From Luscinia megarhynchos (taxonomy: Eukaryota > Chordata > Aves > Passeriformes > Turdidae), in the NCBI GenBank assembly GCA_034336665.1, contig JAPFBE010000072.1, positions 161,667 through 225,666 on the forward strand: DNA of 64,000 nt, given 5' to 3'. A program made the position numbers and the translations under genes. Of the stretch, positions 31,110-43,030 are shown piece after piece. Position 1 is the first letter of the stretch; each line of letters begins with the position of its first letter. Under the pieces are notes generated by a model, which ran no database searches, was not told where the DNA came from, and saw only the letters and a list, made by a program, of their open reading frames with translations.

Positions 31110-31260
31110 TCTGGGTGTGCTACGGCCCGCCCCAGATGCGTGCAGAAGCCGCGAGCCTCTGGGTGTGCAGCAGCGATGCAGCAGGCGCCTGCGCGTTTGC
31201 CCCTGGGTGTGCATTGCCGCCACCCGTGAGGCATGAAAGGGCCGGTTGCCCTGGTTGGGG
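31110..31260 (+). repeat. Local repeat breakdown
   Basis: Monomer order and spacing are lost: CTACGGCCCGCCCCAGATG, GCCGCGAGCCTCTGGG and GCAGCAGCGATGCAGCAGG follow each other, then CACCCGTGAGGCATGAAAGG. Only CTCTGGGTGTGCAG and CCCCTGGGTGTGC fragments are recognisable. The array resumes at 31258 with the CTCCGAGGCC member of the CCCCTGGTTGTG series. Confidence 0.65.
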
Positions 31261-31775
31261 CGTGCAGAAAGGCCTGCGTTTGCCTCTGGGTGTGCCTCCG
31301 AGGCCGGCCCACCCGTTGGTGGGCTGTGCAGAAGGCCCTGCGTTTAACTCTGGGTGTGCAGCCCACGGCCGGCCTACCCGTGGTTGGCGTGCAGAAGAGC
31401 CTCGCGGTTACCTCTGGGTGTGCCGCCACGGCCAACCCACCGTGGAGTGAGGCGTGCAGAAGAGCCTGCAGTTTCTTCTGGGTTGGCCTTAGCGACCAGC
31501 TTACCCGTGGGTGGCGTGCAGAACTGTTTGCGTGTGCACTCTGGGTGTGCGCTACGGCGACCTACCGTGGGTGAGGCGTGCAGAACTGTTTCGCGTGTGC
31601 CTCTGGGTGTGCCGCCCGCGGCCGACCCACCCGATGGGTGAGGCGTGCAGTGGGGCCTGCGGTTAACTCCTGGGTGTGCATACGGCGACCCACCAGTTGA
31701 GTAGATTGTGCAGAAGGCCCTCGCGGTTGCCTCTGGGTGTGCAGCCACGGCCGACCCACCTACGTGGGTGGTAGT
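31261..31775 (+). repeat. CCCCTGGTTGTG series, degraded copy leading to HOR-14 g
   Basis: CTCCGAGGCC copy, TTTAACTCTGGG copy, TGGTTGGCG copy, CGCGGTTACC, J (31475), A with GCACTCTGGG, A, a GCAGTGGGGCC copy with AACTCCTGGG, and CCCTCGCGG with GTGCAGCC. The member order equals 9430-9924 on the left, confirming that this stretch is an old copy of the same composite and not random satellite. Confidence 0.75.
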
Positions 31776-32735
31776 GCTGAAGGGCCTGCGGGTACATCTG
31801 GTGTGCCGCCCACGGCCAGCCCACCCGTGGGTGGAGCGTGCAGAAGAGCCTGCATTTCTTCTGGGGTTGGCCTTAGCGACCAGCTTACCCGTGGGTGGGG
31901 AGTGAAGAACTGTTTGCGTGTGCCTCTGGGTGTGCAGCAGCGGCGGCCCACCCGTGGGTGGGGCGTGCAGAACTGTTTGGGAGTGCCTCTGGGTGTGCAT
32001 ACGGCCGGCCCCACCGATGGAGTGAAGCGTGCAGAAAGGGCCTGAGGTTGCCGGGTGTGTGCCGCCACGGTAGGCCCACCGATGTATGATAGCGTGCAGA
32101 AGGGCCTCGCGGTTTGCCTCTGGGTCATTGCTGCATACGGCCGCCCACCGATGGGTGGGCGTGCAGAAGGGTTCGTTTGCCTCTGGAGTGTGCTATGGCG
32201 GCCCGGCCCTATTCGTGGGTGGTCGTGAAGAATGGTTTGCGTTTGCCTCTGGAGTGTGCCGCCACGGCGACCCACCGATGGTGGATGTCTGCAGAAGGCC
32301 CTGCGGTTTGCCTCTGGGTGTGCAGCCACGGCCCGGCCTACCCGATGGGTGGGCATGCAGAAAGGGGTTTGCGGTTGCCTCTGGGTGTGCCGCCACGGCC
32401 AACCACCCGTGGGTGGAAGTGTGCAGAAGACCCTGCAGTTTCTTCTGGGTTGGGCCAGCGACCAGCTTTTCCCGTGGGTGAGCGTGGAGAACTGTTTGCG
32501 CGTTTGCCATTGGGTGTGCATGCGGCCATTACCGATGGGTGGGTGATGCAGAACTGTTGCGCGTGTGCCTCTGGGTGTGCCGCCCGCGGCGGCCCACCGA
32601 TGAGAGTGGGCGTTCAGTAGGGCCTGCATTTTCCCCTGGGTGTGCGCGCGGCCGGCCCACCACGTGGGTGAGTGTGCAGAAGGCCCTGCGGTTGCCTCTA
32701 GGGTGTGCGCCCGGCCGACCTACCGTGGGTGAAGT
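31776..32735 (+). repeat. HOR-14 copy g (960 bp)
   Basis: GTGCTGAAGGGCC with GGGTACATC, J with TGCATTTCTTCTGGGG, GAAGAACTG with GCAGCAGCGGCGG, TGTTTGGGAGTGCC (31975), CTGAGGTTGCCGGG with CGGTAGGCCC, B, GGGTTCG, CGTGAAGAATGG (32227), CCCTGCGG, GGGCATGCAGAAAGG, J with CAGCTTTTCCC, GCCATTGGG (32508), A, GTTCAGTAGGGCC, CCCTGCGG. It has the GAAGAATGG member and the length of copy b. HOR-X follows. Confidence 0.8.
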
Positions 32736-33766
32736 GCAGAAGGGCCTGCGATTACTTCTGGGTGTGCGCCACGGCCAGCCCACCGATGGAGTGAACCTGC
32801 AGAAGGGCCTGCGGTTTCTTCTGGGTTGGCCTAGCGACAAAGCTGACCGTTGGTGGGCGTGCAGAACTGTTTGCGTGTGCCTCTGGGTGTGCCGCGCCCA
32901 CGGCGGCCCACCCGTGGAGTGGGGTGTGCAGAAGGGTTTCGCGTTTGCCTCTGGGTGTGCGCGCCGGCGGCCCACCGATGGGTGAAGCGTGCAGAAGGGT
33001 TTCGCGTTTGCCTCTGGTGTGCCTCCAGCCCGGCCCACCCGTGGGTGAAGTGCCGAAAAAGCCTGCGGTTTCCTCAGGGTTGGCGTAGCGACCAACCCAC
33101 CCGTGGGATTTGGCGAGCAGAACTGTTTGCGTGTGACTTTTGGAGTGTGCCGCCCGCGGCCGGCCCACCAGTGGTGTGAAGTGCAGAAGGAGCCTCGCGG
33201 TTGCCTCTGGGTGTGCATGCGAGCGGCCCACACCGTGGGTGAGCGTGCAGAAGGGCCTGCGGTTGCCTCTGGGTGTGCACGCCATGCGACCCTACCGATG
33301 GAGTGCGGCGTGCAGAACTGTTTGCATGTGGCTGTGGGTGTGCAGCCCGCGGCCCGACCCACCGATGGGTGGCGTGCAGAAGGGCCTGCTTTTTCCCCAT
33401 GGGTGTTCACGCCCGCGGTAGGCCCCACCCGTTATTGTGAGGCGTGCAGAATGGCCTGCGTTTGCCACCGGGTGTGCCGCCGCGCGGCCCACCCGATGGG
33501 TGAAGCGTGCAGAAGGGTTTCGCGTTTGCCTCTGAGTGTGAAGCCATTGCGCGGCCCACCGTGGTTGAGTGCAGAAAGGGTTTCGTTTTGCCTCTGAGTT
33601 ACTGCGCGCCGCGGCCTACCCGTTGGTGGGTGTTCAGAAGGGCCTGCGTCTGCCTCTGGGTGTGCAGCCACGGCCGGCCCTACCCGTGGGTGGGAGTCGC
33701 AGAAGGAGGCCTGCGGTTACCTCTGGGTGTGCTGCACACGACCAGCACACCCGATGGAGTGAACCT
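32736..33766 (+). repeat. HOR-X copy 3 (1,031 bp)
   Basis: GCGATTACTTC; J4 (GACAAAGCTGACCG, 32837); A; two GGGTTTCGCG copies (second CCTCCAGCC); CTCAGGGTTGG with GATTTGGCGAGCAG; GTGACTTTTGGAG; B copies; GCATGTGGCTGTGGG (33323); CTTTTTCCCCATGGG with GTTCACGCC; GAATGGCCTGCGTTTGCC; an AAGCCATTGC copy; GTTCAGAAG; GCGGTTACC. All rare members of copy 1 are present despite many indels, 21.9 kb away. Confidence 0.8.
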
Positions 33767-35935
33767 GCAGAAGGTTTGCGGTTTCTTCTGGGTTGGCGCA
33801 TAGCGAGCAGCTTTCCAGTGGGTGGGGCGTGCAGAACTGTTCAGCGTGTGCCTCTGGGTGTGCCGCCAAAGGCCGACCACCGATGGGTGGCGTGCTGCGA
33901 AACTGTTTCTGCGTGTGCCTCTGGGTGTGCAGCCACGCGGCCCGGCACACCCGATGGGATGGCGATGCAGAAGGGCCTCGCGGTTGCCTCTGGGTGTGCG
34001 CATACGGCCAGCACCACCGTGGGTAGTGCAGAAGGTTTGCGTTTGCCTCTGAGTGTTCCGCCACGGCCCGGCCGTGGGTGGGCGTGCAGAAGGGCTTTCG
34101 CGTTGCCTCTGGAGATGTGGCACCATGGCGTACCTCCATGACGGTGGTGCAGAAGGCCCTGCGTTTGCCTCTGGAGTGTGCCGCCACGGCCAAGCCCCAC
34201 CCGTGGGTGGGCTGAAGAAAGGCCTCGCGGTTGCCTCTGGGATTATGCACGCCCGCGGCGTACCGATGGGTGGGGCGTGCAGAAGAGCCCTGCGGTTTGC
34301 GTCTGGGTGTGCAGCCACGGCGGCCTACCGGTGAATGGGGTGCTGAACGCCTGCGATGTGGCTCTGGGTGTGCGCACGACCAGCCCACCGTGGGTGAAGC
34401 GTGCAGAAAGCCCTGCAGTTCTTCTGGGTGTGCCTTAGCGGCAGCTTTATCCCGTGGAGTGGAGCGGTGCAGAACTGTTCGCGTGTGCCTATTGGGTGTG
34501 CGCCACGGCCGGCCCTACCCCGTGGGTGGGCGTGCAGAAAGAGCCTGCGTGTGCCTCTGGGTTGTGCCATACGGCTGAGCCCACCGTGGAGTGGCGTGCA
34601 GAAGAGCCTGCGTTTGTCCCTCTGGGTGTGCGCCCGCGACGGCCCACTCGTGGGAGTAGAGTGTGCAGAAAGGTCCTGCGGTTGCCTCTGGGTGTGCAGG
34701 CCCGGCGGCCTACCCGTGTAGTAGGGAGTGCAGAAAGGGCACTCGCGATTACCTCTGGGTGTACCGCACGGCCAGCCCACCCGTGAGTGAGCGTGCAGAA
34801 AGGGCCTGCAGTTTCTTCTGAGTTGGCCTTAGCGACCAGCTTACCCGTGGGTGGGAGTGCAGAACGGCCTGCGTTTGCCTCTGGAGTGTGCACGTACGGC
34901 GGCCCCACCCGATGGGTGGAGCGATGCAGAAGGGTTTCGCGTTTGCCTCTGAGTGTGCGCCCACGGCGGCCCACCCGTGGGTGGCGTGCAGAAGGTTGCG
35001 TTTTTCTCTGGGTGTGCGCGCGCAGCCGGCCCACCGTGTGTGGACGTGCAGAAGGGCCTGCCGGTTTCCCCTCGGTTGCATAGCGACCAGCCCACCCGTA
35101 GGTGGGCGTGCAGAACTGACTGCGCGTGACTCTGGGTGTGCACGGCGGCTACCGGTGGTGCGTGCAGAAGGGCTTTCGCGTGTGCCTCTGAGTGTGCCGC
35201 GCGGGCCCGGCCCACCCGTGGTTAGCGGAAGCGTGCAGAAGGGCCCTGCGGTTTGCTACTCTGGGTGTGCCCTTCGCGGCCCGGCCCACCGTGGGTGGGC
35301 GATGCAGAAGGGCATGCGCGTGTGTGTGCCTCTGGAGTGCGCCCGCCCGCAGCGGACCACCAGTGGGTGGCGTGCAGAAAGAGGCCCTGCGGTTGCCTCT
35401 GGAATGTGCCGCCACGCGGCTATACCCGTGGAGTGCTGGCGGTGCGACTTTGCCTGCGTGTGGCTCTGGGTGACGCACGCGCAGCGCGGCCCACCCGTGG
35501 GTGAGGCGTGCAGAAAAGGGCCTCGCGGTTGACCTGGGTGTGCAACCCGCGCGCGGCCCACCGATGGGTGTGCGTGCAGAAAGAGGCCTGCGGTTGCTCT
35601 GGGTGTGCGCGCGGCCGGCTCACCCGATGAGTTGAAGCGTGCAGAAAGGGCCTGCGGTTTGCTTCTGGGTTGGCCTTAGCGACCAGCTTACCGTGGTGGT
35701 GCAGAACTGTTTGCGTGTGCCTCTGGGTGATGCCGCCCGGCCGGCCCACCGTGAGTGGCGTGCAGAACTGTTTGCGTGCTCTGGGTGCATACGGCGGTAC
35801 CGTGGTGGGCGTGCAGAAGTGCTGGTTGCTCTGGGTGTGCAGGCGGCCGCCCACCGATGGGTGGGTATTGCAGAAGGCCCTGCGGTTCGCCTCTGGGTGT
35901 GCAGCCCGCTGCCCGGCCTACTCGTGGAGTGTAGT
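33767..35935 (+). repeat. Noisy satellite segment, about 35 monomers
   Basis: J near 33790, a GGAGATGTGGCACCATGG copy (34115), a GGTGCTGAACGCC copy (34340), K-like TTCTGAGTTGG (34818), Jb-like copy near 35070. The stretch 35140-35480 is especially irregular (GGCATGCGCGTGTGTGTGCC, GTGGCTCTGGGTGACGCACG). Monomer boundaries stay recognisable through GTGCAGAA. No gene or foreign element was seen. Confidence 0.68.
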
Positions 35936-36843
35936 GCTGAAGGGCCTGCGAAGGTACCTCTGGGTGTGCGCGGCGGCACACGCGGTGGGTGAGGCGTGCA
36001 GAAGAGCCTGCAGTTTCTTCTGGGTTGGCCGCAGCGACCAGCTTACCCGTGGGTGGGCGTGAAGAACTGTTTCGCGTGTTATTGCCTCTGGGTGCGCCTC
36101 CGGCAGCGGCGGCCCACCCGCGGGTGGGCGTGCCAGTACTGTTTGGGTGTGCCTCTGGGTGTGCGCTCACGGCGGCCCACCCGATGGGTGGAAGCGTGCA
36201 GAAGGAGCCTGAGGTTTGCCCGAGTTGTGCACGCGGTAGGCCCACGCGATGTGTGTGAAGCGTGCAGAAGGGGCCTCGCGGTTGCCTCTGGGTGTGCGCG
36301 CCGCGGCCGAGACCTCCGATGGGTGAAGTGCAGAAAGAGGTTCGCGTTTGCCTCTGGAGTGTGCGCGTACGGCCGGCCCACCAGGTAGGTGAGGCGTGCA
36401 GAAAGCGCTGCGGTTTGCCTCTGGGTGTGCAGCGCGCGGACGGCGGTGCACGCATGAGGTTCGCGGTGTGCTGTGGGTGCGCATGCGGCTACCACCGTGG
36501 ATGGCGTGCAGAAAGAACGCGGCTTTCTTCTGGGTTGGCCTTAGCAGCCAACTTTCCGTGGTGGGCGTGGAGAGCTTCGTTTTCGCGTGTGCCATCTGGG
36601 TGTGCGCATACGGCCGGCCCGACCCTGAGTGGCGTGCAGAAAACTGCCTGCGTGTTGCCTCTGGGTGTGCCGCCCGCGGCGGGCACCCGTGGAGTGTGAA
36701 GCGTGCAGTAAGGGCCTGCGTTTGCCTCTGGGTGTGCCGCCCGCGGCCCGGCCCACCCGATGGGTGGAGAGTGTGCAGAAGAGCCCTCGCGGTTGCCTCT
36801 GGAGTGTGCGAACACGGCCCGGCCTACCCGATGGGTGGGGAGT
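35936..36843 (+). repeat. HOR-14 copy h (908 bp)
   Basis: GTGCTGAAGGGCC with AAGGTACCTC, J with GGCCGCAGCGACC, GAAGAACTG with GGCAGCGGCGG, TGCCAGTACTGTTTGGG, CTGAGGTTTGCC with CGGTAGGCCC and GATGTGTG, B, GAGGTTCGCG, CGCTGCGG, an irregular copy (36435-36495), J with AGCAGCCAACTTTCC, GGAGAGCTTCG with GCCATCTGGG, CTGCCTGCG, GCAGTAAGGGCC, CCCTCGCGG. Order is intact but every member has indels. Confidence 0.7.
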
Positions 36844-39800
36844 GCAGAAAGGGCCTCGCGATTACCTCTGGGTGTGCATACGGCCAGCCCACCCGATGGG
36901 TGAGCGCTGCAGAAAGGGCCTGCAGTTTCTTCTGGGTTGGCTGTAGCGACAAGCTGACCCCGTTGAGTGGGCGTGCAAGAACTGTGTCGCGTGTGCCTCT
37001 GGGTGTGCCGCGGCGGCGCACCCGATGGGTGGAGCGTGCAGGAAGGAGTTTGCGTGTGCCTCACGGTGTGGCCGTCGGCGGCCCACCGATGGAGTGGCGG
37101 CGATGCAGATGGAGCCTCGCGTTTGCCCTGGGTGTGCGCCCTCGGCCGGCTACCGGTAGTGATGTAGCGTGCCGAAGGGCCTCGCGGTTTCCCTCTGGAG
37201 TTGGCCATAGCGACCAAACCCACCCGTGGGACTGGGCGATGCAGAACTGTTTGCGTGTGGCTTTCTGGGTGTGCAGCGCGGCGGCCCAGCACGTGAGTGG
37301 AGGCGTGCCGAAAGGGCCTCGCGGTTGCCTCTGGGTGTGCGCACGCGGCGGCCCACCGATGGGTGTGGCGATGCAGAAGGGCCTGACTGCGTGTGACCTC
37401 TGGGTGTGCCTGCCGCCCGCGGCGGCCCACCGATGGATGCTTGGCGTGCAGATGCGGCCTGCATGTGGCCCCTGGGTGTGCAGCCGCGGCCGTAGCCCAC
37501 CGATGGAGTGGTAGCGTGCGCTGCATTTTCTTTCCCCTAGTGTGCGCACGGCCGGCCCACCCGATGGAGTGGGCGTGCAGAAGAGCTGCGTTTGCCTCTG
37601 GAGTGTGGCGCGTGCCGGCCTACCGTGGGTGGGGCGTGCGAGTGCCTGCGGTTTGCTCTCTGAGCCGTGCGCCGCGGCGGCACCCGTTGGTAGCAGGTGT
37701 GCAGAAAGGGCCCTCGCGGTTTGCCTCTGGGTGTGCAGCCCGGCGGCGACCTACCGCGTGGGTGGGAGTGCAGAAAGAAAGGGCCTGCGGTTGCCTTTCT
37801 GGGTGTGCCGCCCGCGGCCAGCCACACCGATGAGGTGAGGCGTGCAGAAGGGCCTGCAGTTTTTCTTCTGGGTTGGCATAGCGACCAGCTTACCGTGGGT
37901 GGGGTGAAGAACTTGCGTGTGGCTCTGGGTGTGCGCCGCGGCCCGGCCACCGTGAGTGGGCGTGCAGAAGAGCCTCGCGGTTGCATCTGGGTGTGCCGCC
38001 CGCGGCCGGCCCACCCGTGGGTGGAAGCGTGCAGAGGCTGTTTGCCTGTGACACTGGGTGTGCGCACGGCGGCCACCCGATGGGTAGGCGTGCAGTAGGG
38101 CCTGCATTTTCCCCTGGCTGTGCAGCCGCGGCCCGGCCACCCACTGGGTGGCGTGCAGAAGAGCCTGCACGTTTGCCTCTGGGTGTGCATGCGGCTGGCC
38201 CACCGGTGGTGGAGTAGTGGAGAAGGCCCTGCACATTTGCCTCTGGGTGTGCCGCCCGCGGCGGAGCCACCCGATGGAGTGGAGTGTGCAGAAGAGCCTG
38301 CGGTTACCTCTGGGTGTGCCGCCACTGCCAGCCCACCGATTGGGTGGAGCGTGCAGAAGAGCCTGCAGTTTCTTCTGGGTTGGCCGCTGGCGACCAGTTT
38401 ACCGCGCGGTGTAGGCGTTGTTGAACTGTTGTTGGCGTGTGCCTCTGGGTGTCTTACGCCCGCGGCCGGTAACCGTGGGTGGAAGCGTGCAGAACTGTTT
38501 CGCGTGTGATGACTCTGGGTGTGCATGCGGCCCGGTACCGAGTGGGTGGAGGCGATGCAGAAGGGCCTGAAGTTTGCCTTCGCGATTGTTCCGCCCGCGG
38601 TAGGAAAGCCCAAAAGTGTGAAGGCGTCGCGGAAGCCTCTGCCGGTTTGCCTCTGGGTGTGCATGCGGCCCGGCCCACCGATGGGTGGTGCGTGCAGGGT
38701 TAGCGTTTTCCTCTGAGTGTGCAGCTCTCGGCGGCATTCCACCATTAGGTAGGGTGGGCGTGAAGAAGGTTTTCGCGTTTGCCTGTGAGTGTGCCGCCAG
38801 GGCGGCCCACCAGTGAGTGGGTGTGCAGAAGGCCTCGCGGTTGCCTCTGGGTTGTGTGCAGCCTGGCACGTGCCTACCCGGTAGGTGGAGCATGCCAAAG
38901 AGTCTCGCGATTACCTCTGGAGTCTGCCGCCCGCGGCCAGCCCACCGATGGGTGGCGTGCAGAAGGAGCCTGCAGTTTCTTCTGGCTTGGCCTTAGCGAC
39001 CAGCTTTCGTGGATTTGAGGCGTGCAGAACTGTTCGTTGCGGTTTGGTTGCCGCATACAGCCACGGCCATCACCCGTGAGTGGCGATGCAGAACCGTTTC
39101 GCGTGTGCCTCTGGGTGTGCACGCCGAGCGGCCCACCGATGGAGTGGGTGTGCAGAAAGGTCCTGCGGTCGCACTCTGGGTGTGCAGGCACGGCGGCCTA
39201 CCCGTGTGTGGGAGTGCAGAAAGGCCTGCGATTACCTCATGGGTGTGCGCCACGGCCGAAAGCCCACCCAGTGGAGTGAGCGTGCAGAAGGGCCTGCAGT
39301 TTCTTCTGGGTTGGCACTGGCGACCTGCGCGCCCGGTGGGTGGGTGCGTGCAGAACTGTTCGCGTGTGCCTCTGGAGGTGTGCCGCCCGCGGCCACGGCC
39401 CACCCGATGGGTGGCGTGCAGAAGGGCCTGTTTTCCCCTGGGTGTGCATGCGGTAGGCCCACCCGTGTGTGAAGCGTGCAGAAGGGTCTCTGCGTTTGCC
39501 TCGGGGATGCCGCCCGCGGCCGGCAACCCTCCCATGGGTGCCGGGCGTGCAGAAGGCCTTTCGTTTGCCTCGGAGTGTGCCGCCCGCGGTGGGCCCACCC
39601 GGTGTGTGTAGGCGACGCAGAAGAAGGGCCCTGCGGTTTGCCTCACAGGTGTGCACACGCGCGCGGCGACCACCGATGGGTGGGGGCGTGCAGAAGGAGT
39701 TTCGCGTTTGCCTCTGGAGTGTGCCCTTCTGACGCCCGACGTGGGTGAAGCGTGCAGAACTGTTCGCGTGTGGCTCTGTTATTGCCGCCCGCAGGGCCGG

Positions 39801-42800
39801 CTCGTGTAACAGCGTGCAGAAGGCCCTGCGGTTTGCCTCTGGGTGTGCGTCTACGACGTAATAACCGTGGAGTGGGCGTGCAGAACTGTTTGCGTGTGCT
39901 TACTCTGAATATGCGCCCGCGGCGGCACCTGGGTGGGGCGTGCAGAAGAGCCTGCGGTTTGCCTCTGAGGTTGTGCCGCCACTGGCCAGCCCACCCGATG
40001 GAGTGGGCGTGCATAGAGAGCCTCGCGGTTTCCCTCTGGGTTGGCGCAGCGACCAACCCACCCGTTGATGGGGCGTGCAGAAGGGCCTCGCGGTTGCCTC
40101 TGGGTGTGTGCACACGGCCGGCCACCGTGGGTGCAGGCGTGCAGAGAAGAAACTGCGTTTGCCTCTGAGTGTGCGCTCACGGCCTGTAACCGTGGGTGGG
40201 CGTGCAGAACTGAACTGCGTGTGGCTCTGGGTGTGCGCCGCCACGGCCGGCCCACGCGTGGGTGCCAGAAGCGTTCAGAAAAGAAACCCTCGCGGTTTCC
40301 TCTGGAGTGTGCGCTTCACGGCGCTAACCGTGGAGTGGGCGTGCAGAACTGACTGCGTGTGCCTCACAGATGTGCGCACGGCACGGCGCACCCTGGGTGG
40401 GCATGCAGAAGAGGCCTGCTGGTTGCCTCTGGTTGTGCATACGGGCGGTGCTTACCGATGGGTGGAAGCGTGCAGAAAAGCCTCGTTCCGCCTCTGGGTG
40501 TGCCGTCCGCGGCCGGCCCACCGATTGAGATGCGTGTGCAGAAGGTCCTGCGGTTGCCTCACAGGTGTGTGCGAGAACTGCGGCGGCCTACCGTAGGGTG
40601 GGCGTGCATAAGGGCCTACGCGGTTGCCTCTGGAGTATTGATACGCCGGCGTACCCGTAGGGTGGCGTCTGCCAGAAGGCCCTGCGCGGTTGCCCTCACC
40701 AAGGTGAATTATGCCCATCTGACACGCTAGCCGTCGTCGGCGTGCAGAACTTTGTTTCGTGTGCCTCTGAATGTGCGCCACGGCCGGCACACCTGGGTGA
40801 AGTGCAGAAAGAGGCCTCGCGGTTTGCCTCTGGATTTGTGTGCGCCGGGCGGGCCACCCGTGGGTGGAAGCGTGCAGAAAAAGGCCCTGCGTTTGCCTCT
40901 GGGTGTGCGCCGCGGCGGTGACCCACCCGATGGGTGGATGCACGAAGGTCCTGCGGTTGCCTCTGTGTGCAGCTCGGCGGCCTACCGTGGGTGGAAGTGC
41001 ATAGAGAGCCTCGCGGTTGCCTCTGGGTGTGCAGGCACGGCGGCTTCTACGTGTGTGCGGAGGTGCGAGAAGGCCTGCGTTTGCCTCTGGGTGTGTGCCG
41101 CCCGCGGCGGCCCACCCGTGGGTGGTGTGCGCAGAAGGTCTCTCTGCGGTTTGCGCACTCTGGGTGTGCACGCCACAGCCGGCCCACCCGTGGGTGGAGT
41201 CGCGCAGAAAGGTCTGCGGTTGCCTCTCTGGAGTTGTGCAGGCGCGGCGGCCTACCGTGTGTGGGGAGTGCAGAAAGGCCTGCGATTACCTCTGGAGTGT
41301 GCCGCCACGGCCAGCCCACCCGTGGGTAATGAGCGTGCAGAAGGGCCTGCAGTTTCTTCTGGGTTGGCCGCCGCGGCCATGCTTGCACCCGTGGGTAAGG
41401 CGTGCAGAACTGTTCGCGTGTGCCTCTGGGTGTGCCGCCACGGCGGCCCACCGTGGGTAAGGAAGAGGCGTGCAGAAGGGGCCTGTTTTCCCCTGGGTGT
41501 ACGCCCGCGGTAAGGCCCACCCGTGTGTGCGCGAAGTGCAGAAGGGTCTGCGTTTGCCTCGGGGGATGCATACGGCCCGGCGGCCCTCCCATGGGTGGAA
41601 GCGTGCAGAAGGCCTTTTCGTTTGCCTCACGAGGTGTGCGCCCGCGGCCACGCTAACGTGGGTGGGCGTGCAGGAGCTTCGACTGCTCGCCTGGCTCACC
41701 AGGGTTATTGCCGCCCACGGGCCGGCCCACCCGTGGGTGAAGCGTGCTGAAGGCCCTGCGGTTGCCTCTGGGTGTGCCGCCTTCACGGCGCATGGCGATG
41801 GAGTGGGCGTGCAGAACCTGTTCGCGTGTGCCTCTGGAATGTGCATACGGCCGGCCCACCTGGGTGTTGGCGTGCAGAAGGCCTCTGCGGTTGCCTCTGG
41901 TTGTGCATACGGCCGGCACACCCGATGGTGCGTGCAGAAAGAGGCCTCGCGGTTTCCTCTGGGTTGGCGCCGCGGTAACCCACCGTTAGATTGTAGTGCG
42001 TGCAGAAGGGGCCTGCGGTTGCCTCTGGGTGTTATTGCCGCCCACGGCCCGACCACCGTGGGTGAAAAGTGCAGAAGAGGCTTCGCGTTTGCCTCTGGAA
42101 GTGTGCGCTCTGACGGCCCAACGTGGGTGGAGCGTGCAGAACTGTTCGCGTGTGGCTCTGGGTGTGCCGCCACGGCCCACGACCCACCGTGCGGTGAAGC
42201 GTTCCAGAAGGCCCTCTCGCGGTTTCCTCTGGGTGTGCCTTCACGGCGCGTAGCCGTGGAGATGGGCGTGCAGAACTGTTCGCGTGTGCCTCTGGATGTG
42301 CGCCCGCGGCGGCCCACCGCTGGGTGGGCATGCAGAAGAGCCCTGCGATTTGCCTCTGGTTATTGCCGCCCACGACGGGCCACCCGTGGTTGGGAAGTGC
42401 AGAAGGCCTCGCGTTGCCTCTGGGTGTGCCCGTCGCGGCCCGGCCCAACCCGTGGGTATCGCGTGTGCAGAAGGTCCCTGCGGTTGCCTCTGGGTGTGCA
42501 GGCGGCCCGGCCTACCGGTGGGTGAAGTGCATAAGGGCCTACGGTTGCGCCTCTGGGTGTGCGCCCGCCGGCACCACCCGTGGGTGGCGTGCAGAAAGGC
42601 CCTGCGGTTGCCTCTGGGTGTGCCGCTACGGCAGCCTACCGTGGGTGGGCGTGCAGAATTGTTCGTGTGCCTCTGAGTGTGCATACGGGCGGCCCACCCT
42701 GGGTGGGCGTGCAGAAGAACCTGCGGTTGCCTCTGGTTGTGCATGCGGCGGCATTACCCGTGGGTGGAAGTGCAGAGAACCTGCCGCGTTTGCCTCTGGG

Positions 42801-43030
42801 TGTGCCGCACACGGCCGGCCCACCGTGGGTGGCAGTGCAGAAGGGTCTCGCGTGTTGCCTCTGGGTGTGCAGCACGGCCGACTATTTCCGATGGGTGAGC
42901 GTGCATAAGGGCCTGCGGTTGCCTCTGGGTGTGCCGCCACGGCCCGACCACCCGATGGAGTAGCGTGCAGAAGGCCCTGCGGTTTGCCTCTGGGTGTGCA
43001 GCCATGGCGGCCTACCGTGGAGTCGCGGAT
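36844..43030 (+). repeat. Degenerate satellite segment, about 98 monomers
   Basis: It opens with GCGATTACC, J and J4 (GACAAGCTGACCCCG, 36947), the usual HOR-14 sequel, but then no intact HOR is recognisable. J copies lie near 37190, 37875, 38375, 38985, 39305, 40035, 41355 and 41960. A partial HOR-14 tail is visible at about 38570-39000 (CGGTAGG, GTGAAGAAGG, GCATGCC). Irregular spots lie at 38565-38660, 40690-40745 and 41670-41712. Monomer lengths vary widely. Confidence 0.68.
40690..40745 (+). other. Atypical insert-like stretch within a monomer
   Basis: Between GCGCGGTTGCCCTC and the next GGCGTGCAG the sequence reads CCAAGGTGAATTATGCCC and then TCTGACACGCTAGCCGTC. The TCTGAC part resembles the CTTCTGACG ending of one HOR-8 member, but the AAGGTGAATTATG part has no counterpart in the array. 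It is too short to assign. Confidence 0.5.
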
